Shown in pieces: positions 26,855 through 35,619 of a stretch of 64,000 nt of DNA. A program made the position numbers and the translations under genes. Positions within the stretch are counted from its first letter, which is position 1, and the number at the start of each line of letters is the position of its first letter. The notes under the pieces were generated by a model. The model was given only the letters and a program-made list of their open reading frames with translations. It did not search any database and was not told the origin of the DNA. Location of the stretch: positions 62,001 through 126,000 of the forward strand of contig NZ_BMGS01000010.1 in the NCBI RefSeq assembly GCF_014640315.1, read 5' to 3'. This DNA is from Hymenobacter glacieicola (GTDB lineage: Bacteria; Bacteroidota; Bacteroidia; Cytophagales; Hymenobacteraceae).

Positions 26855-26891
26855 AGAAACAGGAAGTGCTTTGCTGCTGACGGGCAGATGA

Positions 26892-28598
26892 TTAGCCCGC
26901 TGCTACCGCTTTACGGCGGCTGGTGCTTTTGGGGGCGCGCTCCTCACCCTGAGCCAGTAGCTCGTCGTCGCGCTCGGTTTTCTTGGCCCAGCTCAGCGAG
27001 TACAAGTCTTTGCGCCGGTCGCGGAGGTTGCGCACGGCCCCGCTGGTGTTCAGGTCCTTGAGCAGGTCCAGGTCCAGGTCGGCAATCAGGGTCATTTCCG
27101 TATTCGGCGTCGCTTCAGCCACTATGGCGTCGTGAGGGAAGGCAAAATCCGAAGGACTGAATACAGCCGACTGCGAGTACTGAATGTCCATGTTCTCGAC
27201 GCGGGGCAGGTTGCCCACCGAGCCGGTAATGGCCACGTAGCACTCGTTTTCGATGGCCCGGGCCTGGGCGCACAGGCGCACGCGCTGGTAGGCGTTCTTA
27301 GTATCGGTCCAGAAAGGCACGAACAGAATCTTCATGCCCTCATCCGAGAGCATGCGGGAGAGTTCGGGAAACTCTACGTCGTAGCAAATCAGGATGCCGA
27401 TTTTGCCGAAATCCGTGTCGAAGCAACGCAGCTTATCGCCGCCGCGCATGCCCCAGTAGCTGGCCTCGTCGGGCGTGACGTGCAGCTTGTACTGCTCGTC
27501 CACGGTACCGTCGCGGCGGCAGAGGTAGCTCACGTTGTAGAGCTTGCCATCATCATAAAGCGGCATGGAGCCGGCAATGACGTTGATGTTATAGCTCACG
27601 GCCAGCTCCATCATCTTGGTTTTGATGGGCTCGGTGAAGGCCGCCATCGAGCGAATAGCCACCGAAGGCGACTCCTCGTTGGTGAGGGCCATCATGGGCG
27701 CGTTGAAGAACTCCGGGAACAGCACGCAGTCGGCCTTGTAGCCCGACACAGTGTCCACGAAAAACTCCATCTGCTGGAAGAAGTCCTCCAGGTTTTTGGT
27801 GGCCCGCATCTGCCACTGCACAATGCCAATGCGCACGTTCGACTTCTGGTTGCCGATCAGCTTGTCGGATTCCTCGTCGTAGTACACGTTAATCCACTCC
27901 AGCAGGGTAGCGTAGGCCTTGGACTCGGAGTCGTAGGGCAGGTACCCGCGGATGATTTTGCGGACGTGAAACTCGTTGGAAAGCTGGAAGGTGAGAATGG
28001 GGTCGGTAATTTCCTTGGCCCGTACCATCTCCACGTATTTGGCCGGCGTCATTTCGTTGGCGTAGGCCGCGTAACCCGGAATCCGGCCGCCGGCTACCAT
28101 GGCGCGCAGGTTCAGGTTTTCGCAGAGTTCCTTGCGGGCGTCGTAGAGGCGGCGGCCCAGGCGCAGGGAGCGGTACTCAGGGTCCACGAACACGTCCACG
28201 CCGTAGAGCGTGTCGCCGTCGGGGTTGTGGGTGTTGAACTTGCCGTGGCCGGTAATCTTGGCGTAGGTGTGCCGGTCGCCGAAGTCGGAATACTGCACGA
28301 TGATGGCCAGGGCCGCGGCCACTACCTGCCCGTTGTCTTCGATGCAAATCTGGCCCTCCGGAAATTTTTTGAGCAGGGCGTTGTACTCGTCCTGCGACCA
28401 GGAGCCCTCCATGTTGGAGTACACCTTGTCCATGATTTCCTTCACGGCTTTGAAATCGCCGCGCTTCAGCGTGCGCAGCACCAGCTTGTGGGCCGGAATG
28501 GCCGTGGGCGTTAGCAGCTCCGGGTTTTGGGGCATGCCGGGTAAGGTTTGTTTTTTGGCGTGGCTGCCACCAGCCTTGCCGTTTGAACTCGTTGCCAT
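26892..28598 (-). CDS. GNAT acetyltransferase / carbon-nitrogen hydrolase fusion
   Basis: A 568-residue two-domain protein. The N-terminal GNAT-like domain (about residues 40-230) has YGVDVFVDPEYRSLRLGRRLYDARKEL, the acetyl-CoA loop type. The C-terminal nitrilase-superfamily domain (about 250-520) has the full Glu-Lys-Cys triad: E296 in CVLFPEFFNAP, K371 in EQYKLHVTPDE and C405 in ILICYDVEFPE. This fusion is known in Bacteroidota and other phyla; the substrate is unknown, an amide or amidated metabolite by family analogy. The tail is basic (residues after 545). ATG at 28598 is chosen; the frame runs 90 nt further without a good start. It is probably monocistronic. Confidence 0.88.
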   Translation of the reverse strand: MATSSNGKAGGSHAKKQTLPGMPQNPELLTPTAIPAHKLVLRTLKRGDFKAVKEIMDKVYSNMEGSWSQDEYNALLKKFPEGQICIEDNGQVVAAALAIIVQYSDFGDRHTYAKITGHGKFNTHNPDGDTLYGVDVFVDPEYRSLRLGRRLYDARKELCENLNLRAMVAGGRIPGYAAYANEMTPAKYVEMVRAKEITDPILTFQLSNEFHVRKIIRGYLPYDSESKAYATLLEWINVYYDEESDKLIGNQKSNVRIGIVQWQMRATKNLEDFFQQMEFFVDTVSGYKADCVLFPEFFNAPMMALTNEESPSVAIRSMAAFTEPIKTKMMELAVSYNINVIAGSMPLYDDGKLYNVSYLCRRDGTVDEQYKLHVTPDEASYWGMRGGDKLRCFDTDFGKIGILICYDVEFPELSRMLSDEGMKILFVPFWTDTKNAYQRVRLCAQARAIENECYVAITGSVGNLPRVENMDIQYSQSAVFSPSDFAFPHDAIVAEATPNTEMTLIADLDLDLLKDLNTSGAVRNLRDRRKDLYSLSWAKKTERDDELLAQGEERAPKSTSRRKAVAAG

Positions 28599-28849
28599 AT
28601 AACTGTCAGAGGAGAATGTCGGAGGAAGAAGCGCAAAGATACCGCCCGGTTTGCCGAGCGCGGCGCTTGTCTTACGACGGCATAACAAGTTTAGTGGTAA
28701 AAAGACTCATTTACGCCCTTGGCAGAAACGCAGCACGGGTTACCGTAGCCCCAACGGAAGGAGGATAAGCGCGGGTAGGATGCCACTACCCCGGCCTTGG
28801 CCAACGTTGCTTCGCGTCCCCATCCGCCGGTATCGTCGTACCTTGCCGT

Positions 28850-29326
28850 ATGCTACCGCCCGAAGAACGACGTCTGCAAACCTTGGAGCGCATCTTGCGG
28901 GCTCCGGAGGCGTTTCCGCCCACGGCCTGGCTGTGCGCCCCGCCCGATACTACGCGCTGGGCCCCGGAAAGCCCCGCGGCCGTGCTGCTGACCGCCGTAG
29001 CAGGCCAAGCCGTACCCGCCCCGCACGGCCTGGCTCGCACCATGTTCATGGATGAAGTGCAGCTGCTCATGGACCGGCTGCTGCGGCAAGTTCCGGGTGC
29101 TACCTCAGGGCTGCGGGTACAGATTCTGAGCCGCTATAAAGACCACCACGAGTTTCCCGCCTTAACTGGCCAACCCGACACGCTGGCCTTGTACCTTGCT
29201 GAAGCCGTACGAGCCGGTGGCCTCACCCCGCCGGAGGCGCTAAATCACTTCCGTCGCCACTTTTCCCACTTTACCCTGGAAGCCGCCAAGCACATCATGG
29301 CCAAGGCGTTTTTCAACTCGCAGTAG
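28850..29326 (+). CDS. hypothetical protein, 158 residues
   Basis: I do not recognise this protein. It is soluble, has no signal peptide or membrane helix, and begins MLPPEERRLQTLERILRAP. A helical C-terminal half contains LTPPEALNHFRRHFSHFTLEAAKHIMAKAF. Codon use fits the neighbours and the gene ends just before a REP-like inverted repeat, so it is probably real. The 250-nt gap upstream, shared with the divergent hydrolase gene, is GC-rich with no clear promoter box. Confidence 0.6.
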   Translation: MLPPEERRLQTLERILRAPEAFPPTAWLCAPPDTTRWAPESPAAVLLTAVAGQAVPAPHGLARTMFMDEVQLLMDRLLRQVPGATSGLRVQILSRYKDHHEFPALTGQPDTLALYLAEAVRAGGLTPPEALNHFRRHFSHFTLEAAKHIMAKAFFNSQ

Positions 29327-29350
29327 GTAAGGGCAGAAGCAGGAAAAGAA

Positions 29351-29468
29351 AAACCGTCTGGCATCCTGAGCATGGCGAAGGACCTTATCCCGTTAGCAAG
29401 ACAATCGTTAAGACGACTCGTTCCGGCGTGGCAAGGTTCTTCGCGATGCTCAGGATGACAAACGGTTT
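29351..29468. repeat. REP-like inverted repeat (CATCCTGAGC family)
   Basis: Arms of 36 nt at 29351-29386 and 29433-29468 with four mismatches, built around CATCCTGAGCATGGCGAAGGACC. It lies between convergent genes whose stops are at 29326 and 29487. The arm type resembles palindromes dispersed in many Bacteroidota genomes, and it can form a long bidirectional hairpin. Confidence 0.8.
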
Positions 29469-29486
29469 TACGTGTTACCGCGCTAC

Positions 29487-30143
29487 CTACACCCCGGTCA
29501 TTTCCGGTACCTCATCGGGCACGACCAGCTTGCCCGCGGTGGCGGCTTTAATCTGCTCCACCGTTACGCCGGGGGCCCGTTCGCGCAGCACAAAGCCGTC
29601 GGGCGTAACATCCAGCACGGCCAGCTCCGTCACAATTTTCTTCACGCAACGCAGGCCCGTAATGGGTAGGGTGCAAGCCGGTAGCAGCTTGCTGGAGCCA
29701 TCCTTGGCTACGTGCTGCATGGCCACGATGATGTTCTTGGCCGAGGCCACCAGGTCCATGGCGCCGCCCATGCCCTTCACCATTTTGCCCGGAATTTTCC
29801 AGTTGGCAATGTCGCCGGTTTCCGAAACTTCCATGGCGCCCAGAATGGTCAGGTCCACGTGCTCGCCACGAATCATGGCGAAGGAGTCGGCGGAGCTGAA
29901 GAGGCTGGAGCCGGGTAGGGTAGTTACCGTTTGCTTACCGGCGTTGATCAGGTCGGGGTCTACCTGGTCGTCGGTGGGGAAGGGGCCCATGCCCAGCAAC
30001 CCGTTTTCCGACTGTAGCTCCACGTTGATGCCTGCCGGAATATAGTTGGCAACCAGCGTGGGAATACCAATGCCGAGGTTGACGTAGGAGTTGTTTTCTA
30101 CTTCTTGCGCAATGCGCCGGGCAATGCCGTGTTTATCTAACAT
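29487..30143 (-). CDS. scoB: 3-oxoacid CoA-transferase subunit B
   Basis: Beta subunit of the enzyme that moves CoA from succinyl-CoA to acetoacetate or another 3-oxoacid. The 218-residue protein has NLGIGIPTLVANYIP, the catalytic-glutamate motif SENGLLGMG, and GGAMDLVASAKN. It belongs to CoA-transferase family I. Its partner subunit A lies just upstream at 30243-30941, separated by a 99-nt inverted-repeat element, so the two subunits are on the same strand but are not tightly coupled. The role is in ketone-body or branched-chain catabolism. Confidence 0.92.
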   Translation of the reverse strand: MLDKHGIARRIAQEVENNSYVNLGIGIPTLVANYIPAGINVELQSENGLLGMGPFPTDDQVDPDLINAGKQTVTTLPGSSLFSSADSFAMIRGEHVDLTILGAMEVSETGDIANWKIPGKMVKGMGGAMDLVASAKNIIVAMQHVAKDGSSKLLPACTLPITGLRCVKKIVTELAVLDVTPDGFVLRERAPGVTVEQIKAATAGKLVVPDEVPEMTGV

Positions 30144-30158
30144 GGTAAGGAAGTGAAA

Positions 30159-30242
30159 GGTGATGAAGTGATGAGGTTAAAAAGGACTCAGGGGAAAGGC
30201 AGGGTGCAGTTACTGCTTGGTGCCTTTCCCCTCATCACCTCA
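30159..30242. repeat. intergenic inverted repeat between scoA and scoB
   Basis: Inner arms 30191-30201 and 30221-30231 are perfect (11 bp); outer arms 30168-30175 and 30231-30238 pair with a 15-nt bulge. The outer units (GTGATGAAGTGATGAGG) resemble the GTGAAAT family. The right edge reaches the scoA stop codon (30243-30245), so the element fills the gap between two subunit genes of one enzyme. Confidence 0.65.
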
Positions 30243-30941
30243 TTACCCCTGCCGGACCGTGCGCTGCTCGATGCGCTTTTCGTAGTTCTGGCCCTGGTAA
30301 ATGCGCTGCACATAGATGCCGGGCGTGTGAATCTGGTTGGGGTCCAGCTCACCGGCGGGTACCAGCTCTTCTACTTCCGCCACCGTAATTTTGCCGGCCG
30401 TGGCCATCATGGGGTTGAAATTCCGGGCCGTGCCTTTGTAGATGAGGTTGCCGGCCGTGTCGCCCTTCCAGGCTTTCACGAAGGCATAATCGGCGTGCAG
30501 GGCGGTTTCCAGCAAATACATTTTGCCGTTGAACTCGCGGGCTTCCTTGCCCTGGCCTACCTCCGTGCCGTAGCCGGCCGGGGTGTAAAAGGCCGGAATG
30601 CCCGCGCCGCCGGCCCGGCACCGCTCGGCCAGCGTACCCTGCGGAATCAGCTCTACTTCCAGCTCACCCGAGAGCAGCTGGCGCTCAAACTCGGCGTTTT
30701 CGCCCACGTAGCTGGAAATCATCTTGCGCACCTGCTTGGTCTGGAGCAGACGGCCAATGCCGAAATCATCGACGCCGGCATTGTTGCTGATGCAGGTGAG
30801 GCCTCGCACGCCCAGGCGCAGAATTTCCTGGATAGAGTTTTCGGGGATGCCGCACAGGCCGAAGCCGCCCAGCATCAGGGTCATGCCGTCGGTGAGGCCC
30901 CGCAGGGCTTCGGCCGGACCGGCTACTACTTTGTTAATCAT
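30243..30941 (-). CDS. scoA: 3-oxoacid CoA-transferase subunit A
   Basis: Alpha subunit of the succinyl-CoA:3-oxoacid CoA-transferase. The 232-residue protein has LMLGGFGLCGIPENSIQEIL, the CoA-binding loop GGAGIPAFYTPAGYGTEV, and ARNFNPMMATAGKITVAEVEEL near the end, as expected. It is transcribed first, followed by scoB. Upstream lies a REP-like palindrome at 31018-31117. Confidence 0.92.
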   Translation of the reverse strand: MINKVVAGPAEALRGLTDGMTLMLGGFGLCGIPENSIQEILRLGVRGLTCISNNAGVDDFGIGRLLQTKQVRKMISSYVGENAEFERQLLSGELEVELIPQGTLAERCRAGGAGIPAFYTPAGYGTEVGQGKEAREFNGKMYLLETALHADYAFVKAWKGDTAGNLIYKGTARNFNPMMATAGKITVAEVEELVPAGELDPNQIHTPGIYVQRIYQGQNYEKRIEQRTVRQG

Positions 30942-31017
30942 AGGGTGGGAAAGTGTTGGGGCAGCAAGATACGGAAGCGGGAGGGTTGGTAAGGCGGGAC
31001 GAGGTAACAGGAAAAAA

Positions 31018-31117
31018 GAACGTCATTCCGAACGGAATGAGAAACCTCGCGTGCTGTCAGCCCTATTATTGGCCGACATCAGCACGCGAGATTCCGCACT
31101 CCGTTCGGAATGACGTT
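31018..31117. repeat. REP-like inverted repeat (GTCATTCCGAACGGAATGA family)
   Basis: Arms at about 31018-31056 and 31080-31117 pair almost fully (a few mismatches around base 20 of the arm) and include the smaller palindrome ATTCCGAACGGAAT inside each arm. It lies between the ribF stop (31136) and the scoA start. Confidence 0.75.
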
Positions 31118-31135
31118 CCTCCTTGTATGCTGTGG

Positions 31136-32083
31136 CTACCCCAGTGCCAGCCGGGCCGCCTCGGCATCCTGAGCCAATTGGGCTTTCAGGGCATCGAGGC
31201 CGTTGAACTTCTGCTCCTCGCGCAGACGGGCAACAAACTCTACCCTCAGATTCTGGTCGTACAGGTCGCCTTCGAAGCCCAGCAGGTGAGCTTCTACCGT
31301 TTGGTCGAGGCCACCGGCCACGGTGGGGCGCACCCCAATGTTGAGCATGGCGGGGTAAGTCACACCGGCCGCCGTGGTGGCGCGCACAGCGTACACGCCC
31401 CGGGCCGGAATCAGCTTCAGCGGCTCGGGGCAGACGATATTCGCCGTAGGCCAGCCGATGGTGCGGCCCAGCTGTCGGCCTTTCACGACCAGGCCCGTGA
31501 GAGGGTAGGCATAGCCCAGGTAACGGTTGGCCGTCTGCACGTCGCCGGCCTCCAGGGCCCGGCGGATGCGGGTGCTGCTCACGCCCACGGCGTCCACATC
31601 CTCGCGCGGAATTTCCTCCACGCTCATGCCGTAGCGGTCAGAGTGCTGACTTAAGTACTCAAAGCCGCCCTCCCGGTTTTTACCGAATCGGTGGTCGTAG
31701 CCAATCACCAACGTGCGGGCGCCCACCGTGCGCAGCAGAATGTTCTGGATGTACTGCTCGGAGGTCCAGGCCGCAAACTCGCGGGTGAAGGGGATAATCA
31801 GCAGGTAATCAACGCCGAGCTCGGCCAGCTTGGCGCTGCGCTCCTCCAAGGTATTGAGCAGGTAGAGGTCCAGGGGTTCGGGGTGGGAGGGCGGTGGAGC
31901 CAGCACTAGGCGGGGGTGGGGCCAGTACGTGATAACCACCGTGGGGCCGCCGGTGTGCTGCCCTACCTCGTGCAGGCGCCGCAGAATTTGCTGGTGCCCC
32001 ACATGAACCCCGTCGAAGGTGCCGCTGGTAACCACGGCATTGCCAAGGTGCGGAAACTGCGTGGGGTCCTGGATGATGTGCAT
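31136..32083 (-). CDS. ribF: bifunctional riboflavin kinase / FAD synthetase
   Basis: Makes FMN from riboflavin and then FAD. The 315-residue protein has an N-terminal nucleotidyltransferase domain with GTFDGVHVGHQQIL (residues 22-35) and GYDHRFGKNREGG, and SSTRIRRALEAGDV before the C-terminal riboflavin kinase domain with GRTIGWPTANI and the ARGVYAVRA block. It lies 66 nt downstream of truB in the run ftsX-DUF3098-uppP-truB-ribF. No FMN riboswitch is visible upstream. Confidence 0.94.
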   Translation of the reverse strand: MHIIQDPTQFPHLGNAVVTSGTFDGVHVGHQQILRRLHEVGQHTGGPTVVITYWPHPRLVLAPPPSHPEPLDLYLLNTLEERSAKLAELGVDYLLIIPFTREFAAWTSEQYIQNILLRTVGARTLVIGYDHRFGKNREGGFEYLSQHSDRYGMSVEEIPREDVDAVGVSSTRIRRALEAGDVQTANRYLGYAYPLTGLVVKGRQLGRTIGWPTANIVCPEPLKLIPARGVYAVRATTAAGVTYPAMLNIGVRPTVAGGLDQTVEAHLLGFEGDLYDQNLRVEFVARLREEQKFNGLDALKAQLAQDAEAARLALG

Positions 32084-32149
32084 CAGCGGTAAGATGGTGA
32101 AGGTAGTAAGGTAGGGAGCCGTACGGCGTTAGGGTGTACTGGCTACGGC

Positions 32150-32995
32150 CTACTCGGGTTCGTTGGCGGCGGGAGCGTGGGTGGCGTTGAAGTAATCGAG
32201 GCCGGCCCGGCGCTCCGGCTGCCGCTGCCGCCGGGGGCGCTCCGGGCGCTCGGCTTCGCCGGCCGGGCGCGGGGGGCGCAGGGCCTGGAGGGCCTCCATG
32301 GTCAGGGCATCGGCCAGGCGGTACTCCCCAATGCGGGTGCGCACCAGCTTGGTCAGGTGGGCGCCGGAGCCCAGGGCCGCGCCGTAGTCGCGGGCCAGGC
32401 TGCGGATGTAAGTGCCCTTGGAGCACACCACCCGGAAGTCAACCTCGGGCAAGGCTATGCGCGTTAACTCGAACGCCCGAATGGTAATCTGCTTGCTCTT
32501 GATTTCCGCCTCGCCGCCCCGGCGCGCCACTTCGTAGGCCCGCTCTCCGTTGATCTTCACCGCTGAAAACAGCGGCGGCGTCTGCTCAATTAGCCCAATG
32601 AAAGGTAGCAGGGCAGCCCGCAACTGCTCCTCAGTCAGCTGCTGGTAAGGCAGTTCCTGATCCACGGGCGTTTCCAGATCGAAGCTGGGGGTTGTCTGGC
32701 CCAGGCGGAACGTGCCGGTGTACTCCTTTTCCTGGGCCTGAATCTGGTCGATTTCCTTGGTTTTCTTGCCCGTGCACAAAATCAGCAGGCCGGTGGCCAG
32801 GGGGTCGAGCGTACCCGCGTGCCCGATTTTCTTGATGCGCAGCGTGTTCTTCACCTTGCGCACCACGTCGAAGGAAGACCAAGTCAGGGGCTTGTCTACC
32901 AAGAGGACTTCCCCGGCTTCAAAGTCGAAGGCCGGAAGCGAGGTAGCGGCCCCCTCGGAAGGCAGGGGCGCGGCAGGTTGTTCGGGGTGTTCCAT
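32150..32995 (-). CDS. truB: tRNA pseudouridine-55 synthase
   Basis: Converts U55 of elongator tRNAs to pseudouridine. The 281-residue protein has GEVLLVDKPLTWSSFDVV, the catalytic-aspartate motif GHAGTLDPLATGLL, and CSKGTYIRSLARDYGAALG. The C-terminus has an unusual Arg/Pro/Glu-rich stretch (PPRPAGEAERPERPRRQRQP at about residues 244-263) before DYFNATHAPA. ATG at 32995 leaves an acidic N-terminal extension of about 25 residues before the core. Confidence 0.93.
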   Translation of the reverse strand: MEHPEQPAAPLPSEGAATSLPAFDFEAGEVLLVDKPLTWSSFDVVRKVKNTLRIKKIGHAGTLDPLATGLLILCTGKKTKEIDQIQAQEKEYTGTFRLGQTTPSFDLETPVDQELPYQQLTEEQLRAALLPFIGLIEQTPPLFSAVKINGERAYEVARRGGEAEIKSKQITIRAFELTRIALPEVDFRVVCSKGTYIRSLARDYGAALGSGAHLTKLVRTRIGEYRLADALTMEALQALRPPRPAGEAERPERPRRQRQPERRAGLDYFNATHAPAANEPE

Positions 32996-33128
32996 AGAAA
33001 AAGACGGGGTAGGAGCGCTGGCTACTCCCTTAACAATCAGCTAGGTGCGCTTCCGCCGCAGAGGAGCTGGGTTTGCCTACATGCCTGAACCCAAATTCCT
33101 TTTGCGCCGGAAGCACAACCGGAAGTAC

Positions 33129-33917
33129 TTAGATAATCTGCAGGGGAATGCCGAGGGCCAGCATCACCAGAATGGTAACTCCTACCACAATGCGGTACAG
33201 GCCAAAAGCCCGGAACCCGAAGCGCGACACAAAATCAACGAAGGACTTGACGGCCAGTAGGGCAACAATGAAGGCTATGGCATTGCCGAAAAGCAGCACT
33301 TTAATATCCTGGGCGCCCGGGGCTGCTACCTTAAACGTCTTGTAGAGCTGGTAGGCCGTAATAACGAACATGGTGGGCACGGCCAGCAGAAAAGAGAAAT
33401 CAGCCGCCGAACGCCGGTCGAAGCCCTGAGCCAGGCCGCCCACAATCGTAGCGGCCGAGCGCGACACACCCGGAATCAGGGCAATGCACTGAAACAGGCC
33501 AATGCGCACGGCCTGGGCGAAGCTGGGCGTGGTAACCTGTTTCCGCTCCCCCGTAAAAAGCCGGTCGATAAAAAGCAGCACCACGCCGCCCAGCACCAAG
33601 GACCAGGCCACCACGGCTACGTTCTTGAGCAGCGCCTCAATGACGTCTTTGAGCAGAAAACCCAGGATGCCGAAGGGAATAAAGGCCGCCGCCAGCTTCA
33701 GGTAAAAGTCAACGCTCTGCAGAAAGCGCCGCCAGTAGAGCACGACTACCGAGAGAATAGCGCCAAACTGAATGGACGTAATGAAAGTATCGGTGAAGGA
33801 CAGCTGCCCGATGCCGAGCAAGTTGGCGACGATAATCATGTGTCCCGTGCTGGAAACGGGCAGAAACTCGGTCAGACCTTCCACAATAGCCAGCAGCAAG
33901 GCGTGCCAGTACGACAT
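33129..33917 (-). CDS. uppP: undecaprenyl-diphosphatase
   Basis: Inner-membrane phosphatase that recycles undecaprenyl diphosphate to the monophosphate carrier used in peptidoglycan and O-antigen synthesis; overexpression of family members gives bacitracin resistance. The 262-residue protein has the two BacA motifs EGLTEFLPVSSTGH (residues 13-26) and PGVSRSAATI, and about eight helices. It follows DUF3098 on the minus strand, with a repeat element between them. Confidence 0.94.
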   Translation of the reverse strand: MSYWHALLLAIVEGLTEFLPVSSTGHMIIVANLLGIGQLSFTDTFITSIQFGAILSVVVLYWRRFLQSVDFYLKLAAAFIPFGILGFLLKDVIEALLKNVAVVAWSLVLGGVVLLFIDRLFTGERKQVTTPSFAQAVRIGLFQCIALIPGVSRSAATIVGGLAQGFDRRSAADFSFLLAVPTMFVITAYQLYKTFKVAAPGAQDIKVLLFGNAIAFIVALLAVKSFVDFVSRFGFRAFGLYRIVVGVTILVMLALGIPLQII

Positions 33918-33929
33918 ACGGTATGCAAT

Positions 33930-34038
33930 AGGGGGCTTGGGGGATTCGGACTTTCGGGTCTTGGTCGACGGCCAACGACAACACGCAAACGCTGTCTAAC
34001 CATCAACCAAGGCCCGAAGCCCCCAAGACCCAAGTAAA
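33930..34038. repeat. intergenic inverted repeat, TTGGGGG family
   Basis: Imperfect arms at about 33931-33975 and 33992-34035 built of CTTGGGGG / TCGGGTCTTGG units; the best block is TTGGGGGATTCGG against TTGGGGGCTTCGG. It fills the gap between the DUF3098 stop (34039) and the uppP start (33917). Confidence 0.6.
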
Positions 34039-34365
34039 TTAACGCTTGTAAGTAGGAGCTTGTGGGGGCACTACGGGCGCCACCGGCGCGGCCGGTACGG
34101 GCTGGGAGGGCACGGTAGTGGTGGTAGTGGCATCCAGCGCCGCCGGGGCCGTGTTGCCCGGGCGCGTCATGATGGCCCAAAACTCAATCACGAAGCCGAT
34201 GGCCAGCAAAATAGGCCCCAGCGTGATGCCCAGAAACCCTTCGCCGTAATCTTCCGAGTCCAGCATCATCGTAATGAAGCCCGCGGCCAACACGGCCAGC
34301 CCAATAAACATCAGCCGGTAATTGCGCGGCCCGAAAGCAAAGCGAGGAGTTGTGTTCGGTTCCAT
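34039..34365 (-). CDS. DUF3098 family membrane protein
   Basis: A 108-residue protein with FAFGPRNYRLMFIGLAVLAAG, two transmembrane helices split by MMLDSEDYGEGFLGITLGP, and a disordered Pro/Ala/Val-rich tail. It is the DUF3098 family, found almost only in Bacteroidota between ftsX and uppP, so a link to cell envelope growth or division is likely by context only. ATG at 34365 fits the conserved N-terminus. Confidence 0.85.
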   Translation of the reverse strand: MEPNTTPRFAFGPRNYRLMFIGLAVLAAGFITMMLDSEDYGEGFLGITLGPILLAIGFVIEFWAIMTRPGNTAPAALDATTTTTVPSQPVPAAPVAPVVPPQAPTYKR

Positions 34366-34379
34366 AGGGCAAAGGTAGG

Positions 34380-34618
34380 GAATGTGAAATAGTGAGTTGG
34401 TGAAATGGTAACTTAGTAACGTGTTGTTATGGAGAGGAAGCGGGCCTGCGCCAGCCGTCCTCACGGCTGGGAGAAACCTGCTATTCTGACGAGCCTTCCT
34501 GCTGGCGCGGCCGTCGAGGGCTTGTCAGGTCGTCAGGTAGCGGGCAAAAAAGCGGATGGCTTCGGTTTTGCCTCGCCATAATAGGTTACTTCGGTACTCA
34601 TTCACTACTCTCTGGGCT
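34380..34618. repeat. degenerate GTGAAAT-type inverted repeat between ftsX and DUF3098
   Basis: Left units (GTGAAATAGTGAGTTGGTGAAAT, split over 34384-34406) continue as AACTTAGTAACG, and the right side (about 34579-34612) reads, on the other strand, as GAGTAGTGAATGAGTACC and GAAGTAACC. The arms are diverged. A small hairpin (AGCCGTCCTCACGGCT, 34455-34470) lies inside. The right edge touches the ftsX stop codon at 34619. Confidence 0.5.
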
Positions 34619-35506
34619 CTAGTATAATTCATCGAGCGACATGCCCGTGTACTTGCGTACGGCGCGCCAGGAGCTCAGAAAGCCAATGCCCATGCCCAGT
34701 ACAATAAGGGCCGCCACCAACACGCCAATTAGTTGCTCGTCGCGGAAGAGGCGTAGCTCCTCCAGTTGCAAGTAGGCGTATTGCAGCAGGGCCAGCAGCA
34801 GCAGACCGGCCAGCACGCCGCTTACCAGGCCCTGCCACACGGCTCGCCGCAGGAAGGGCCACTGGATAAAGGAAGAGGTAGCGCCCACCAGCTGCATGCT
34901 CCGGATCAGGAAGCGTTGCGAGAACAGGGCTAGCTTAATGGTGTTGTTGATAAGCACCACCACCACAAAGGTCAGCACCGCCGCGAAGCCCAGCAGCACC
35001 AGGCTTACATTGCGCAGGTTTTTATTGACGGAAGTGATTAGGCTTTCCACGTACTCCACCTCGAATACGCCCGGCTCCTGCTTCAGCTCCTGTTTAATGC
35101 GGGCCAGGTTTTGAGCATCAGCGTAATCAGCGTTGATTTTCAAGAGGTAGGCATCACGCAGGGGGTTGTCGCCGAGGAACTGCTGAAAGTCCTCGCCGGT
35201 CTGGTCGATGAGCTGCTTGGCGCCTTCTTCCTTGGAAAGGAAGCGCACCTGGGGCTGCCGGGCTTTCACGGCGACGTAGGGCTTGCGGGAGAGGTCCTGT
35301 TGGAGGCGCAGTAGCTGAGTTTCGGGCAGGCCGCGCTCCAGGTACACCTGCATTTCCAGGTTCTCCTTGACCAGCGTGGAAATCTTGTGGGCATGAATCA
35401 GCAGCAGCCCGAACAAGCCAATCACCAGCAGGGCCAGCGTAATGCTGAACACCACCATGGTGTGCGGGTAGCTGCCCAGCTTCTTCTTGCGGGTGGGTCG
35501 GTTCAT
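34619..35506 (-). CDS. ftsX: cell division protein FtsX
   Basis: Membrane partner of the FtsE ATPase; the pair activates cell-wall hydrolases at the septum. The 295-residue protein has an N-terminal cytoplasmic tail and helix 1 (about residues 17-39), the extracytoplasmic domain with MQVYLERGLPETQL and VRFLSKEEGAKQLI, and three C-terminal helices with RSMQLVGATSSFIQWPFL, the typical FtsX loop. ftsE is not in this window. It starts 3 nt from an inverted-repeat arm that separates it from tamB. Confidence 0.92.
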   Translation of the reverse strand: MNRPTRKKKLGSYPHTMVVFSITLALLVIGLFGLLLIHAHKISTLVKENLEMQVYLERGLPETQLLRLQQDLSRKPYVAVKARQPQVRFLSKEEGAKQLIDQTGEDFQQFLGDNPLRDAYLLKINADYADAQNLARIKQELKQEPGVFEVEYVESLITSVNKNLRNVSLVLLGFAAVLTFVVVVLINNTIKLALFSQRFLIRSMQLVGATSSFIQWPFLRRAVWQGLVSGVLAGLLLLALLQYAYLQLEELRLFRDEQLIGVLVAALIVLGMGIGFLSSWRAVRKYTGMSLDELY

Positions 35507-35509
35507 AGG

Positions 35510-35619
35510 GTGAAATAGTGAGGTGGTGAAATAGTGAGTTTGGTGTTCTGGCGGCGCTATCGGTGCAGGTGGTGCAGTTTGAACAACAAACTCACCATTT
35601 CACCACCTCACTATTTCAC
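35510..35619. repeat. intergenic inverted repeat, GTGAAAT family (copy 2)
   Basis: Arms of 39 nt at 35510-35548 and 35581-35619 with two mismatches. The right arm contains the tamB stop codon (TGA at 35616-35618), and the left arm starts 3 nt from the ftsX ATG. The loop shares GGCGCTATC with the copy at 14075, and the inner core is GAGTTTG-TGTTC as in the other copies. Confidence 0.88.

Noticed and set aside
27132..28514. 460-residue plus-strand frame opposite the GNAT-nitrilase gene
   Set aside because: Composition is Val/His/Gly-rich shadow coding typical of high-GC antisense frames; the other strand has an intact catalytic triad.
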